A DNA stretch of 64,000 nt, taken from NCBI GenBank assembly GCA_022824025.1, contig JAJEBF010000008.1:44324-108323 (forward strand), in the 5' to 3' direction. Below, piece after piece: positions 48,846 through 56,953 of the stretch (position 1 is the stretch's first letter; each line of letters begins with the position of its first letter). The notes beneath the pieces were generated by a model that saw only the letters and a list, made by a program, of their open reading frames with translations, was not told where the DNA came from and made no database searches. This DNA comes from Caldilineaceae bacterium. GTDB lineage: Bacteria > Chloroflexota > Anaerolineae > Caldilineales > Caldilineaceae. Both the position numbers and the translations under genes were made by a program.

Positions 48846-50399
48846 CTATTCTTCCTCCAGTGCCTCGTTCAAATACCCGACCACGTCCCGGAACGAGATG
48901 ATCCCGCTCGGGCTGCCGCCCTCATCCACCAGCGGCAGATGACGGAATCCATGCAGAGACATCAGATTCAACGCCTGCGCGATCGGCAGGTCTGCCTTCA
49001 AGGCCAGCGGTTCCGGCGTCATATAGTCGCTGATCCGCTGTTGCGCCATATCGTCGACGATCCCCGCGACCCGGTTGAGAACATCCCACTCCGTGAAGAT
49101 GCCGATCAGCCGGTCCTCCTCGTCGGTCACCAGCACGCAGCCAATGTTGTGCCGGTTCATCTGCCGGATCGTGCGCGCCAGCGAGCTGCGCTTGCCCACC
49201 GTGATCGGCACATTCGGCTCCAGCGCGGCCAGCGTGCTCGTCACCAACAGGTCCTGAAACTCCGACAGGGCCTCTGCCGGCTTCTCCATCTCATCGATAT
49301 ACTCTTCGTCCAGCCCCGTGATCGGCATCTCGTCGAGATCGGAGGCGACCGGCGTGATCTCCCTCTCCTCGGCCTCCTCTCTCTCCTCCACCGTCCACAG
49401 GTCCGCCGCCAGGTAGAGCTGGTTCAGGTCGCCCGCGCCCCGTTGCGCCTGCGCCGTCTCCACCTGCGCCATCATCTCGCCCCCGTAATCCGGCTTGCGC
49501 ACGTCGCGGATCACACCCATCGCCGCCGGATAGTCGGGAAACTCCATGCTGCCCAGAATCGACGCCAGCGGCCTCGACGTGGCATCGTGAACCAGGATCT
49601 CATCCAGATCCACCTCGTCCAGCGATACGACCTCCGGCGTAAAGCCATTCAACCGGATCCCCTTGTCCCGGTTCTTCCCGAAGATCATATGCTTGCCGTG
49701 CTCGAGGTAGAGGATCGAGTCGTCGCGATTCCTGCGGTCGCTCAGCTCCGTCCACTCGTTCGGGTTGAAGATCACGCAGTTCTGATAGACCTCCAGGAAG
49801 GAGGCCCCCTGGTGTTCGGCGGTCCGTTCCAGGATCGCGGCCAGGTGCTGAGGATGCGAATCGATCGAGCGCGCCACAAAGGTCGCCTCCGCGGCCAGCG
49901 CAACCGCAATCGGGTTCAGCGGCTGCTCCACCGAGCCCATCGGCGACGACTTCGTCACCGTCCCCGGCCGCGACGTGGGCGAATACTGACCTTTCGTCAG
50001 TCCGTATATCCTGTTGTTGAAGAGAACGATGTTCAGATTCACATTGCGCCGGATCGCATGAAGCAGATGGTTGCCGCCGATCGAAAGGCCGTCCCCGTCC
50101 CCGGTGATCACCCAGATACTCAACTCCGGGTTGGCAATCGCCAGACCCGTCGCCAGCGCCGGCGCCCGCCCGTGAATGCTGTGGATCCCATACGTGTTCA
50201 TGTAGTAGGGGAAGCGGCTCGAGCAGCCGATGCCCGAAATAAAGACCGTTTTCTCCTTCGGCACCCCCGTCTCCGGCAGGATGCGTTGCATCTGCGCCAG
50301 GATCGAGTAGTCGCCGCAGCCGGGGCACCAGCGCACCGTCTGATCCGATATGAAATCCTTACGCGTCAGCGTGATTTCCTCTGTCGCTGCTGTGCTCAT
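48846..50399 (-). CDS. korB: 2-oxoacid:ferredoxin oxidoreductase beta subunit fused to CBS pair
   Basis: This protein is 517 residues, against about 280-350 for ordinary beta subunits. Residues about 15-290 are the thiamine-diphosphate subunit: RWCPGCGDYSI, GIGCSSRFPYY, GRAPALATGLA, and the cofactor motif GDGDGLSIGGNH. After an acidic linker (about 330-375), residues 395-515 form two CBS motifs (NIGCVLVTDEEDRLIGIFTE and FRHLPLVDEGGSPSGIISF). The CBS pair probably binds an adenine nucleotide and senses energy state. The ATG directly follows the alpha stop, with GGAGAG upstream. With KorA it would interconvert a 2-oxoacid and acyl-CoA using ferredoxin. Confidence 0.9.
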   Translation of the reverse strand: MSTAATEEITLTRKDFISDQTVRWCPGCGDYSILAQMQRILPETGVPKEKTVFISGIGCSSRFPYYMNTYGIHSIHGRAPALATGLAIANPELSIWVITGDGDGLSIGGNHLLHAIRRNVNLNIVLFNNRIYGLTKGQYSPTSRPGTVTKSSPMGSVEQPLNPIAVALAAEATFVARSIDSHPQHLAAILERTAEHQGASFLEVYQNCVIFNPNEWTELSDRRNRDDSILYLEHGKHMIFGKNRDKGIRLNGFTPEVVSLDEVDLDEILVHDATSRPLASILGSMEFPDYPAAMGVIRDVRKPDYGGEMMAQVETAQAQRGAGDLNQLYLAADLWTVEEREEAEEREITPVASDLDEMPITGLDEEYIDEMEKPAEALSEFQDLLVTSTLAALEPNVPITVGKRSSLARTIRQMNRHNIGCVLVTDEEDRLIGIFTEWDVLNRVAGIVDDMAQQRISDYMTPEPLALKADLPIAQALNLMSLHGFRHLPLVDEGGSPSGIISFRDVVGYLNEALEEE

Positions 50400-52277
50400 C
50401 TATGCTCTCCCCAAAGCTGAGTCAATCAAGTCCCGCACCTCAGCGATCTTGAGCGGGCGCGCCGAAAGGTTTGCGTACGTCTCCACATCAACACCCAGCT
50501 TGCCCCGCAACAGCAGCGCCAGCTGACCGCTGTTCAACTCCGGCGCAACCACCTTCCGGTGCCGCTTCAACACCGCCGCCAAATTGCGCGGAAACGGATT
50601 CAGGTAACGCACGTGGGCGTGCGCCACCGACTTGCCGGCCCGCTGCGCCGCGGCCACCGCCGATCGCACCACCCCGAACGTGCCTCCCCAGCTGACCATC
50701 AGCAGCTCGGCCTCCTCCGCGCCGAACACCTCCTGCTCCGGGATGACATCCGCCAGCCGCGCCACCTTCTCCGCCCGGTCGCGGATCATCTGCTCGTTGT
50801 GTTCGGGGTCATACGAAACGTTGCCCGTAACCGGGGCCTTGCTCAGCCCGCCCAGCCGGTGTTCCAGGCCCGGCGTGCCCGGCAGCGCCCATGGCCGCGC
50901 CAGCGTCTCCGGGTCCCGCGCGTAGGGCAGAAACGGTCCGTGTCCGTTCCCGTTCCTGTGCCCCTGCGGGTGCTTCACCTCGATCGCGGGAATCTCCTCG
51001 GCCTTGGGCGCCTGCCACGGCTCCGCGCTGTTTGCCAGAAAACCCTCCGACAGCAGCACGACCGGCGTCATCGCCCGCACCGCCAGCCGCGCCGCCTCCA
51101 ACGCCATCTCGAAACAGTCCGACGGCGTCGCCGGCGCCACGATCGGGATCGGGCTCTCGCCGTTGCGCCCGAACATCGCCTGCAGCAGATCCCCCTGCTC
51201 CGTCTTCGTCGGCAGACCGGTGCTCGGCCCCCCCCGCTGCACATTCACGACGATCAGCGGCAGTTCCAGCATCAGCGCCAGGTTGATCGCCTCGCTCTTC
51301 AATGCAATGCCCGGCCCGCTTGTCCCCGTCACCGCCAGCGCGCCCCCGAACGCCGCGCCGAGCACCGCGCAGATCGCCGCAATCTCGTCCTCCGCCTGAA
51401 ACGTGCGCACGTCAAAGTGGCGCAAGGGGGACAGAGCGTGCAGAATGTCACTCGCCGGCGTGATCGGATAGGAGCCGTAGAACAGCGGCTTGCCCATCTT
51501 CTGCGCCGCCGTCACCAGCCCCATCGACAGCGCCTCGTTGCCGGTTACCTTGCGGTACGTGCCGGGCGGCAGCGCCGCGGGCTGCACCATAAACCGCTGC
51601 TGAAAAGTCTCCGTCGTCTCGCCCAGAAAGTAGCCCGTCTCCATCGCCTTCAGGTTGGCCTCGGCGATCACCGGCTTGCGCGCAAACTTCTTGAACAGCC
51701 ACTCCCGCGTCGTATCCATCGAGCGGTCGAACATCCAGAAAACCATGCCCAGGGCAAAAAAGTTCTGACAGCGGTCCCGCTCTTTGTTGCTCAGCTCGTC
51801 AAAATCGGCCAGCGCCTCCCGGTTCAACGAAGTCATCGGGATCGCCAGAACCTGGTACCCTTCCAGCGAGTCATCCTCCAGCGGGTTCGCGGCGTAGCCC
51901 GCCTTCGCCAGGTTCTGCCGCGTAAACGAATCCGTATTCACGATGATGGTGCCCGCCCGCTGCAGCTCCGGCAGACTGGCCTTCAGCGCCGCCGGGTTCA
52001 TCGCCACAAGCACCTGCGGCGCATCCCCCGGGGTCAGCACATTCTGGCTTGAAAAGTGAACCTGAAATCCGCTCACACCGGCCAGCGTGCCGGCAGGCGC
52101 CCGGATCTCAGCAGGAAAGTCCGGCATCGTGCTGATGTCATTGCCGAATACCGCCGACGTATTCGTGAACTGGGTCCCCGTCAACTGCATCCCGTCGCCC
52201 GAGTCCCCGGCAAACCGGATCGCAACCGACTCCAGCTCCTCCACTACATATGTCTCTTCGCGCAAACTATCTGTCAT
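50400..52277 (-). CDS. korA: 2-oxoacid:ferredoxin oxidoreductase gamma-alpha fused subunit
   Basis: This 625-residue fusion has residues about 15-200 as the gamma domain ([15 protein letters not shown]), and residues about 240-600 as the alpha domain ([42 protein letters not shown]). It is the usual partner of a separate beta subunit, encoded next. The substrate is probably 2-oxoglutarate or a branched 2-oxoacid; the sequence alone does not decide. The start at 52277 has GGAG seven bases upstream. The CBS-domain gene lies upstream on the same strand. Confidence 0.92.
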   Translation of the reverse strand: MTDSLREETYVVEELESVAIRFAGDSGDGMQLTGTQFTNTSAVFGNDISTMPDFPAEIRAPAGTLAGVSGFQVHFSSQNVLTPGDAPQVLVAMNPAALKASLPELQRAGTIIVNTDSFTRQNLAKAGYAANPLEDDSLEGYQVLAIPMTSLNREALADFDELSNKERDRCQNFFALGMVFWMFDRSMDTTREWLFKKFARKPVIAEANLKAMETGYFLGETTETFQQRFMVQPAALPPGTYRKVTGNEALSMGLVTAAQKMGKPLFYGSYPITPASDILHALSPLRHFDVRTFQAEDEIAAICAVLGAAFGGALAVTGTSGPGIALKSEAINLALMLELPLIVVNVQRGGPSTGLPTKTEQGDLLQAMFGRNGESPIPIVAPATPSDCFEMALEAARLAVRAMTPVVLLSEGFLANSAEPWQAPKAEEIPAIEVKHPQGHRNGNGHGPFLPYARDPETLARPWALPGTPGLEHRLGGLSKAPVTGNVSYDPEHNEQMIRDRAEKVARLADVIPEQEVFGAEEAELLMVSWGGTFGVVRSAVAAAQRAGKSVAHAHVRYLNPFPRNLAAVLKRHRKVVAPELNSGQLALLLRGKLGVDVETYANLSARPLKIAEVRDLIDSALGRA

Positions 52278-52408
52278 CTGCGTTCTCCGCTGACCTCCAC
52301 TCAAAAAGGGCTATCGCCACCCTCAGATAATCCCAAAACACGACACGAATCAGGCCCCTCACAGTCAACCTGAGAAACGCCTGCACCCCCGCACCCGCTG
52401 CCTCAAGC

Positions 52409-52447
52409 CACTGATCACTGACCACTGACCACTGACCACTGCAGTTC
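52409..52447 (-). repeat. Dispersed AGTGGTC heptamer repeat, copy 4 (longest)
   Basis: The minus strand reads GAACTGCAGTGGTCAGTGG and then further TCAGTGG units: about five heptamers with one TGATCAG variant. It begins immediately after the stop of the CBS gene. Confidence 0.8.
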
Positions 52448-52939
52448 TCATCCACCCTCGGCCTTGCGCGGGAACTGTTCGGGATCGAGCGGACGATTCA
52501 ATACCTCGACCGGATAACGGTCCGCCAAATATTGGATGATCGCCTGATGCGTCATGTTGCCCATCAGCTCGCCGTCCTCGTCCACCACCGGCAGATTGCG
52601 GACATGAATCTCGTCCATCAGCCGCAGGGCGTCGGCCGCCGACGCGTCCGGGCCAATTGTAATCGGGTCCGGCGTCATCACCTCATCCACCGGCCTGTCC
52701 AACGTCCCCGCGGCATCGATCACCCTTCGCATCACATCCCGCTCCGTAAAGATGCCCACCAGCTGTCTTCGACCCGATTCGTCAGCCGCGTCCTCGTCAA
52801 CCACCAGGCAGACCACCTGACGGTCCGCACGCATCCGCGCCAAAGTATCCCGGACCGGCGTCCCCGCAACCACCTGCGTAAAGTCGCTCACAGCCAAATG
52901 GCTGACAAGCTCCGTCTTAAGATCGCTCTGCAAACTCAT
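52448..52939 (-). CDS. CBS-domain pair protein
   Basis: This 163-residue protein is made almost entirely of two CBS motifs (QVVCLVVDEDAADE, VGIFTERDVMRRVI; then VRNLPVVDEDGELMGNMTH). It is similar in kind to the CBS tail fused to KorB nearby, so it may be a free sensor for the same enzyme complex or amidase. The start is MSLQSDLKTE at 52939. It lies between the amidase and korA, all on the minus strand. Confidence 0.88.
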   Translation of the reverse strand: MSLQSDLKTELVSHLAVSDFTQVVAGTPVRDTLARMRADRQVVCLVVDEDAADESGRRQLVGIFTERDVMRRVIDAAGTLDRPVDEVMTPDPITIGPDASAADALRLMDEIHVRNLPVVDEDGELMGNMTHQAIIQYLADRYPVEVLNRPLDPEQFPRKAEGG

Positions 52940-52973
52940 CCTTTCACCCCATCCCCCAAAGACCAACAATATC

Positions 52974-54524
52974 TCAAGACCCGCCGTCTGCTGTCCACTG
53001 CAGTCCCGGCGCCCGCCGCGCCTGTGTGATCCGCTCAAACGCGTAGGCCAGCCGGATCAGTGTCGCCTCGCTCCACGCGCGTCCCATAAAGGTAAGCCCA
53101 ATCGGCAGATCCTTCCCCGCGCCGCGCTCGGTACCCTGCGGCACAAAGCCGGCCGGAACCGTCACCAGCGGATAGCCCGCCACCGCGGCGCAGCGCGAAC
53201 TGCCGCCATGAACGGCATCCCCCGCCTCCGGGTCGAGCGGCCACGCCGGCCCGCCCGTCGGCGCAATCAGCGCGTCCAATCCATGTTCGTCCAGCACCGC
53301 GTCCAGCCCCTCCGCGCCCGCCAGCCGCCTGCCCGTAGCCAGCGCCTCCACGTATTCCTCACCATCGAGAGGACCCCGCGCCTGCGAGCGTTCAAAACGC
53401 TCCTGGCCGAAAAGGGCCAGCTCCCGCTCCGCGTGCGCCTCGTTGAAACCGATCAGATCAGCCAGCGTTCGCGGCTGCGGCAGGTCGGCATCAACCACAA
53501 CCCGTGTCGCCAGATAGGCGGCAACGCCATGCTTGAACTCCGTCTCCATGATCACCACTTCGCTCGCGCCCATTCTTTCGTCCTCAACCGTCGGAATGTC
53601 GGCAGGGTCGATCACCTCTGCGCCCGCGTCGCGGATCGCCCGGATGGCTTCCTCGAACACCGCGTCCGTCGGCCCGTCATAGCCGCTCACTACTTTGCGC
53701 GCCACCCCAATGCGCGCGCCACGCAAACCGTCGGCATCCAGATACGGGCGGTAGTCGCCGTGTACACGTCTCCCTCTGGCTCCCGTCGCCGCGTCGCGCC
53801 CGTCCGCCGCTGTCAGCGCGCCAAGCATGGCCGCCGCGTCAGCAACCGTGCGCGCCATCGGCCCCACCGTATCCTGCGTATGCGAGATCGGAATGACGCC
53901 CGCCCGGCTGCTCAAGCCCACCGTCGGCTTGATGCCCGCGATGCCGCACGCGCCCGACGGGTTCACGATCGAGCCGTCCGTCTCCGTGCCCAGCGCCGCC
54001 GCCGCCAGATTCGCGCTCACCGCCGCTCCCGAACCGGAGCTGGAGCCCCCGGGGTTGCGGTCCGGATCAAAGGGGTTCCGGCACTGGCCCCCGCGCCCGC
54101 TCCAACCGCTCGTCGATTTCGTCGAGCGGAAATTGGCCCATTCGCTCAGGTTGGCTTTGCCGAGGATCACCGCGCCCGCTTCCCGCAGCGCGGCCGCCGC
54201 CGTCGCATCGCGCGCCGGCCGCGACCCCAGCAGAGCCAGCGACCCCGCCGTCGTTTGCATGCGGTCCGCCGTATCGATATTGTCCTTCAATAAAATGGGA
54301 ATGCCGTGCAGCGGCCCGCGCACACGGCCCGCGGCGCGTTCAGAGTCCAGCCGCGCCGCGATCGCCTCCGCGTCCGGGTTTGTCTCGATCACCGAGCGCA
54401 AAATGTCGTCCACTGCAGAAATCGCCGCCAGATAGCCCTCGGTAATGCTGACAGCCGTACGGACGCCCGCGGCCATATCCTTCTGCAGTTGGACGATCGT
54501 CACTTCGTCGAGTTCTACTTTCAT
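52974..54524 (-). CDS. Amidase (amidase-signature family)
   Basis: This 516-residue amidase-signature enzyme has its Ser-Ser-Lys triad in place: Lys in PILLKDNIDTAD (near residue 80), the Ser-rich loop NPGGSSSGSGAAV, and the nucleophile in TETDGSIVNPSGACG. Substrate amide unknown; GatA-type enzymes need GatB/C, which are absent, so this is a free amidase. The C-terminal residues LQWTADGGS are encoded by a degenerate copy of the CTGCAGTGG repeat (52988-53006). The gene leads a probable operon with the CBS protein and korAB. Confidence 0.88.
   Translation of the reverse strand: MKVELDEVTIVQLQKDMAAGVRTAVSITEGYLAAISAVDDILRSVIETNPDAEAIAARLDSERAAGRVRGPLHGIPILLKDNIDTADRMQTTAGSLALLGSRPARDATAAAALREAGAVILGKANLSEWANFRSTKSTSGWSGRGGQCRNPFDPDRNPGGSSSGSGAAVSANLAAAALGTETDGSIVNPSGACGIAGIKPTVGLSSRAGVIPISHTQDTVGPMARTVADAAAMLGALTAADGRDAATGARGRRVHGDYRPYLDADGLRGARIGVARKVVSGYDGPTDAVFEEAIRAIRDAGAEVIDPADIPTVEDERMGASEVVIMETEFKHGVAAYLATRVVVDADLPQPRTLADLIGFNEAHAERELALFGQERFERSQARGPLDGEEYVEALATGRRLAGAEGLDAVLDEHGLDALIAPTGGPAWPLDPEAGDAVHGGSSRCAAVAGYPLVTVPAGFVPQGTERGAGKDLPIGLTFMGRAWSEATLIRLAYAFERITQARRAPGLQWTADGGS
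52988..53006 (-). repeat. Degenerate CTGCAGTGG repeat inside amidase 3' end, copy 5
   Basis: The minus strand reads GGACTGCAGTGGACAGCAG, matching the repeat core CTGCAGTGGTCAG with one change. It encodes part of the amidase C-terminus. Confidence 0.45.
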
Positions 54525-54619
54525 CACTTCATGGCCGTCTTTCCGCAGCCGAGACCGCGACCGCCTCCCGCGTCGTCGCGGTCAACGCCCCGCTATCCAC
54601 GAGCCATCGCGTTTGTCTG

Positions 54620-55162
54620 CTATTCGCTGCTTACCGCAATCAAATTGTCCAGCGCGGCGCGCAGGTCGGCTTCCGGCTGCGCTCCCACATACTCCTGCAC
54701 CACATTCCCCTCCCCGTCCAGCAGGATCAGGTGGGGTTGGTAGCGGAAGTTAAACTGCTGCTTGTAGGGCGCCGCGTTCGCGTCGTCAATGTCCAGATAG
54801 ATGAACTCGACCTGTCCCCAGTAATCGATTTCGAGCCTGTGAACCACAGGCGCAAAGCCTCGGCAAGCCGGTCACCAGAAGGCGAAAAACTCGAGTACCT
54901 GAGGATGGCCGGCGCCAAGCACGACCGTCTCCGGGTCCGTGGCCTTCAATGCCTCGCTGAAAGCCGGCGGCGGCCCGATCGCTACCTCAGTCGGTTCCGG
55001 CTCCGGCGTAGCCGTCGCCTCCTCAACCGCCGGCGCCTCGGTAGCCTGCGCGACCTCTTCCGCCGCAGCGGGCGCCTCCTCGCTGGTTATTGCGTTACAG
55101 CCCGACAGCGCCAAGGCCAACACAAGAACAACGAGGACAAACTGTCTGTATACTGCTGTCAT
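54620..55162 (-). CDS. Thioredoxin-like lipoprotein, probable selenoprotein (UxxC)
   Basis: One frame from ATG 55162 (GGAGGA upstream) to the stop at 54620 is interrupted only by TGA at 54874-54872. Before it: signal peptide with lipobox ALSGC (Cys22), acidic Pro/Ala linker (25-65), then VLEFFAFW. After it: PACRGFAPVV and the remaining thioredoxin strands (FIYLDIDDANAAPYKQQF, QPHLILLDGEGNVV). The TGA replaces the first Cys of a WCxxC motif (codon 97), giving W-U-P-A-C if read as selenocysteine. A hairpin at 54856-54830 fits a bacterial SECIS. Full length would be 180 residues. Alternative: a TGC-to-TGA mutation making a pseudogene. No sel genes are in the window. Confidence 0.75.
54830..54856 (-). 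promoter_or_regulatory. Bacterial SECIS-like hairpin after in-frame TGA
   Basis: The minus strand forms TTTG/CGAA (with one G-T), a 1x1 mismatch, then GCCTGTG/CACAGGC around the loop GTT. The loop starts 28 nt after the TGA (54874-54872) and its first base is G, both inside the usual bSECIS rules as I recall them. Confidence 0.6.
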
Positions 55163-55462
55163 CGCATTTCCTCCTCGGACGGCGGTTCCATTGCCCGCGT
55201 CCTGTTACAACATATTGAACGCGCTATGCACTTGAACATGCTTCTCCACACGAGTAAAATAATCTTCGCTGCGCGACTCTGCCGCCTGACTGGCCTCCTT
55301 CCCTGGCAGCCCGTTGAAATCCTTACGTCTACCAATCGCCGAGGGAAGAGAAGCATCCAGAAAACGCGCGGGAGGCTCTTGCATTATGCCAAAGCAGAAG
55401 CCGCCCCGCCAAACACATCCGGCCAGCCGCAAGCGCTGTTGCCAACCCTGAAAGGCGCCAAA

Positions 55463-56317
55463 ATGCTTGTAGACACCCACGTTCACGTCTGGGAGATCGA
55501 TCCCCCCAAGTATCCCGTCGGCCCTACCGCCCCCACCTGGAACACCTACCCCGATGAACCCGGCGCCGCCGACGAGCTGCTGGCTGAAATGAACGCCCAC
55601 GGCGTCGATTGGGCGGTGCTCGTGCAGACCAGCTGGTCCACCTGGGATAACGGCTACATCGCCGACTCAGCCGCCCGCTTCCCCCATCGCTTCATCGGAC
55701 ACGGACTCATCGACCCCCAGGACCCAAACAACGCCGAGCAAGTGCGCTACTGGGTCCACGAACGCGGCCTCGCGGGGTTCCGCTTCCATCCCATGTACTA
55801 TCCCGAAGAGAAAATCCTGTTGACTGCCCAGAACGGGCCAATGTGGGAAGAGATCGCCGCGGCCGGCGCGGTCATCCAGTTTCACCTGACCGCGGCAGAG
55901 GCCGACCAGATCGACGCCATCGCCCGCCGCTTCCCGCGCCTGACGCTCATCCTCGACCACCTCGGCTACCCCCAGGTCGAGGCCCCCGAAGCCGCCTACC
56001 AGCCTATCGTCGACCTCGCCCGCTACGACAACGTCCACGTCAAGCTGTCCGACGTCAACGGACACTCACGGCAGAGCTATCCCCACGCCGACGTCCATCC
56101 CTTCATCGTTCGAATCTTTTCAGCTTTCGGGTCCGAGCGCATCATCTGGGGCACGGGATATCCCGGCCGCCATCGCGCCAAGCACAACTGGCCTTCGCTT
56201 GCTCAAGAACTGCGTCTGATCAGAGAGGGACTGCCGTTCCTGCGCGACGATGACAAGGAAAACATCCTGGGGGGCACAGCCGCCCGCATCTGGGAGCTGA
56301 CACAGTCTTCGACCTAA
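55463..56317 (+). CDS. Amidohydrolase (PF04909-type TIM barrel)
   Basis: This metal-dependent hydrolase of 284 residues has an N-terminal DTHVHVWE (HxH metal ligands), a mid-barrel FRFHPMYY, then LILDHLGYPQ and a late IIWGTGYP in place of the usual GTDYP, so the last aspartate is changed to glycine. The family covers lactonases and decarboxylases such as LigI. The start is MLVDTHVHVW at 55463; upstream in-frame sequence runs through the opposite-strand selenoprotein gene and is not coding. It stands alone, with a GGGCGCCC hairpin after its stop. Confidence 0.87.
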   Translation: MLVDTHVHVWEIDPPKYPVGPTAPTWNTYPDEPGAADELLAEMNAHGVDWAVLVQTSWSTWDNGYIADSAARFPHRFIGHGLIDPQDPNNAEQVRYWVHERGLAGFRFHPMYYPEEKILLTAQNGPMWEEIAAAGAVIQFHLTAAEADQIDAIARRFPRLTLILDHLGYPQVEAPEAAYQPIVDLARYDNVHVKLSDVNGHSRQSYPHADVHPFIVRIFSAFGSERIIWGTGYPGRHRAKHNWPSLAQELRLIREGLPFLRDDDKENILGGTAARIWELTQSST

Positions 56318-56366
56318 AGCTCCGCAACGTCCCAAGGACTCGTTGACAACTCACGGCCAACCGTAG

Positions 56367-56387
56367 GGGCGCCCCCTGTGGGCGCCC
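56367..56387 (+). repeat. GGGCGCCC hairpin, REP-like
   Basis: GGGCGCCC, loop CCTGT, GGGCGCCC, preceded by CCGTAG. This GTAGGGGCG...CCC form resembles a widespread intergenic hairpin repeat; it may terminate the amidohydrolase transcript. Confidence 0.5.
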
Positions 56388-56565
56388 TCTCCCGTGGGCT
56401 CTTCGCCAACGGTCGCCATCCAGCTCCCGAACGATTTGCAACCTGACGCGCAAATACTGTTCCATACCGGCCTCGTCGAAACCGACGCGTTCCGCGGTTG
56501 CTGTCCAATTGGCAACGTCATGACCGCGTCCATTGGTCCAGCCGGTCGCTCCCAACCAATTTATG

Positions 56566-56607
56566 TGGCAGATTGTCAATGGCAGAATATCAATGGCAGA
56601 TTATGTG
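56566..56607 (+). repeat. Three tandem 14-base units
   Basis: TGGCAGATTGTCAA, TGGCAGAATATCAA, TGGCAGATTATGTG in direct succession; TTATGTG also flanks the left side at 56561-56567. Confidence 0.6.
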
Positions 56608-56614
56608 AGGGGCG

Positions 56615-56896
56615 TCACGCCGGTTCCCACGGGTTGACGAAGTCGACTTCGCGTCGACTGGGGAGTTCAAGGTCAATCCCGCGCGGCATGTTTTCCAATA
56701 GCCACTGGCCCATATGTTTACGGCCCTCTGGTTGGGGCTTCCTCTGGGGCTGCTCGTGTGCGTACCACGTTTCAGCGGGGACGACGACAAATGACCTGTC
56801 CGCGTCGATGTGTTGAGGTCCCTCCTCCGCGGCGAGCCGCAAGATATCCGATAGCTTCGATTGAGCCTCGGCGACGGTCCAGACTCTTGGGTGATC
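56615..56896 (-). pseudogene. Phd/YefM-type antitoxin lacking a start codon
   Basis: About 94 codons with a typical Phd N-terminus, VWTVAEAQSKLSDILRLAAE, then FVVVPAETWY and a C-terminal tail ending LPSRREVDFVNPWEPA. In frame upstream there is no ATG, GTG or TTG before this conserved block: the frame runs back to the amidase stop (56942). The first standard start is a TTG inside the domain (56842). A strong AAGGAGGAGG is present near 56920 but serves no start. No toxin gene is recognisable downstream. It is either decayed or uses a non-standard start. Confidence 0.65.
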
Positions 56897-56934
56897 AGGT
56901 TTACCTCTGTTGCTTTCCTCCTCCTTGCCTACGG

Positions 56935-56953
56935 CTGTCCACTATCCACTGCA
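56935..56953 (-). repeat. Dispersed CTGCAGTGG-type repeat, copy 6
   Basis: The minus strand reads TGCAGTGGATAGTGGACAG, two degenerate heptamers. It encodes the last two residues and the TAG stop of the amidase at 56942-58423. Confidence 0.55.

Larger units (their letters stand above)
56318..56614. other. Intergenic repeats and hairpin
   Basis: About 300 bases containing the GGGCGCCC hairpin (56367-56387) and the three 14-base tandem units (56566-56607). No gene is supported. Confidence 0.5.

Noticed and set aside
54620..55162. Reading 54872-55162 and 54620-54847 as two separate genes
   Set aside because: The second part is only the latter half of a thioredoxin fold, its supposed start (GTG) lies in mid-domain without a ribosome site, and both parts share one frame interrupted by a single TGA at the active site.
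54731..55462. Upstream extension of the amidohydrolase
   Set aside because: The 244 extra codons run antisense through the selenoprotein gene; the conserved start is MLVDTHVHVW.
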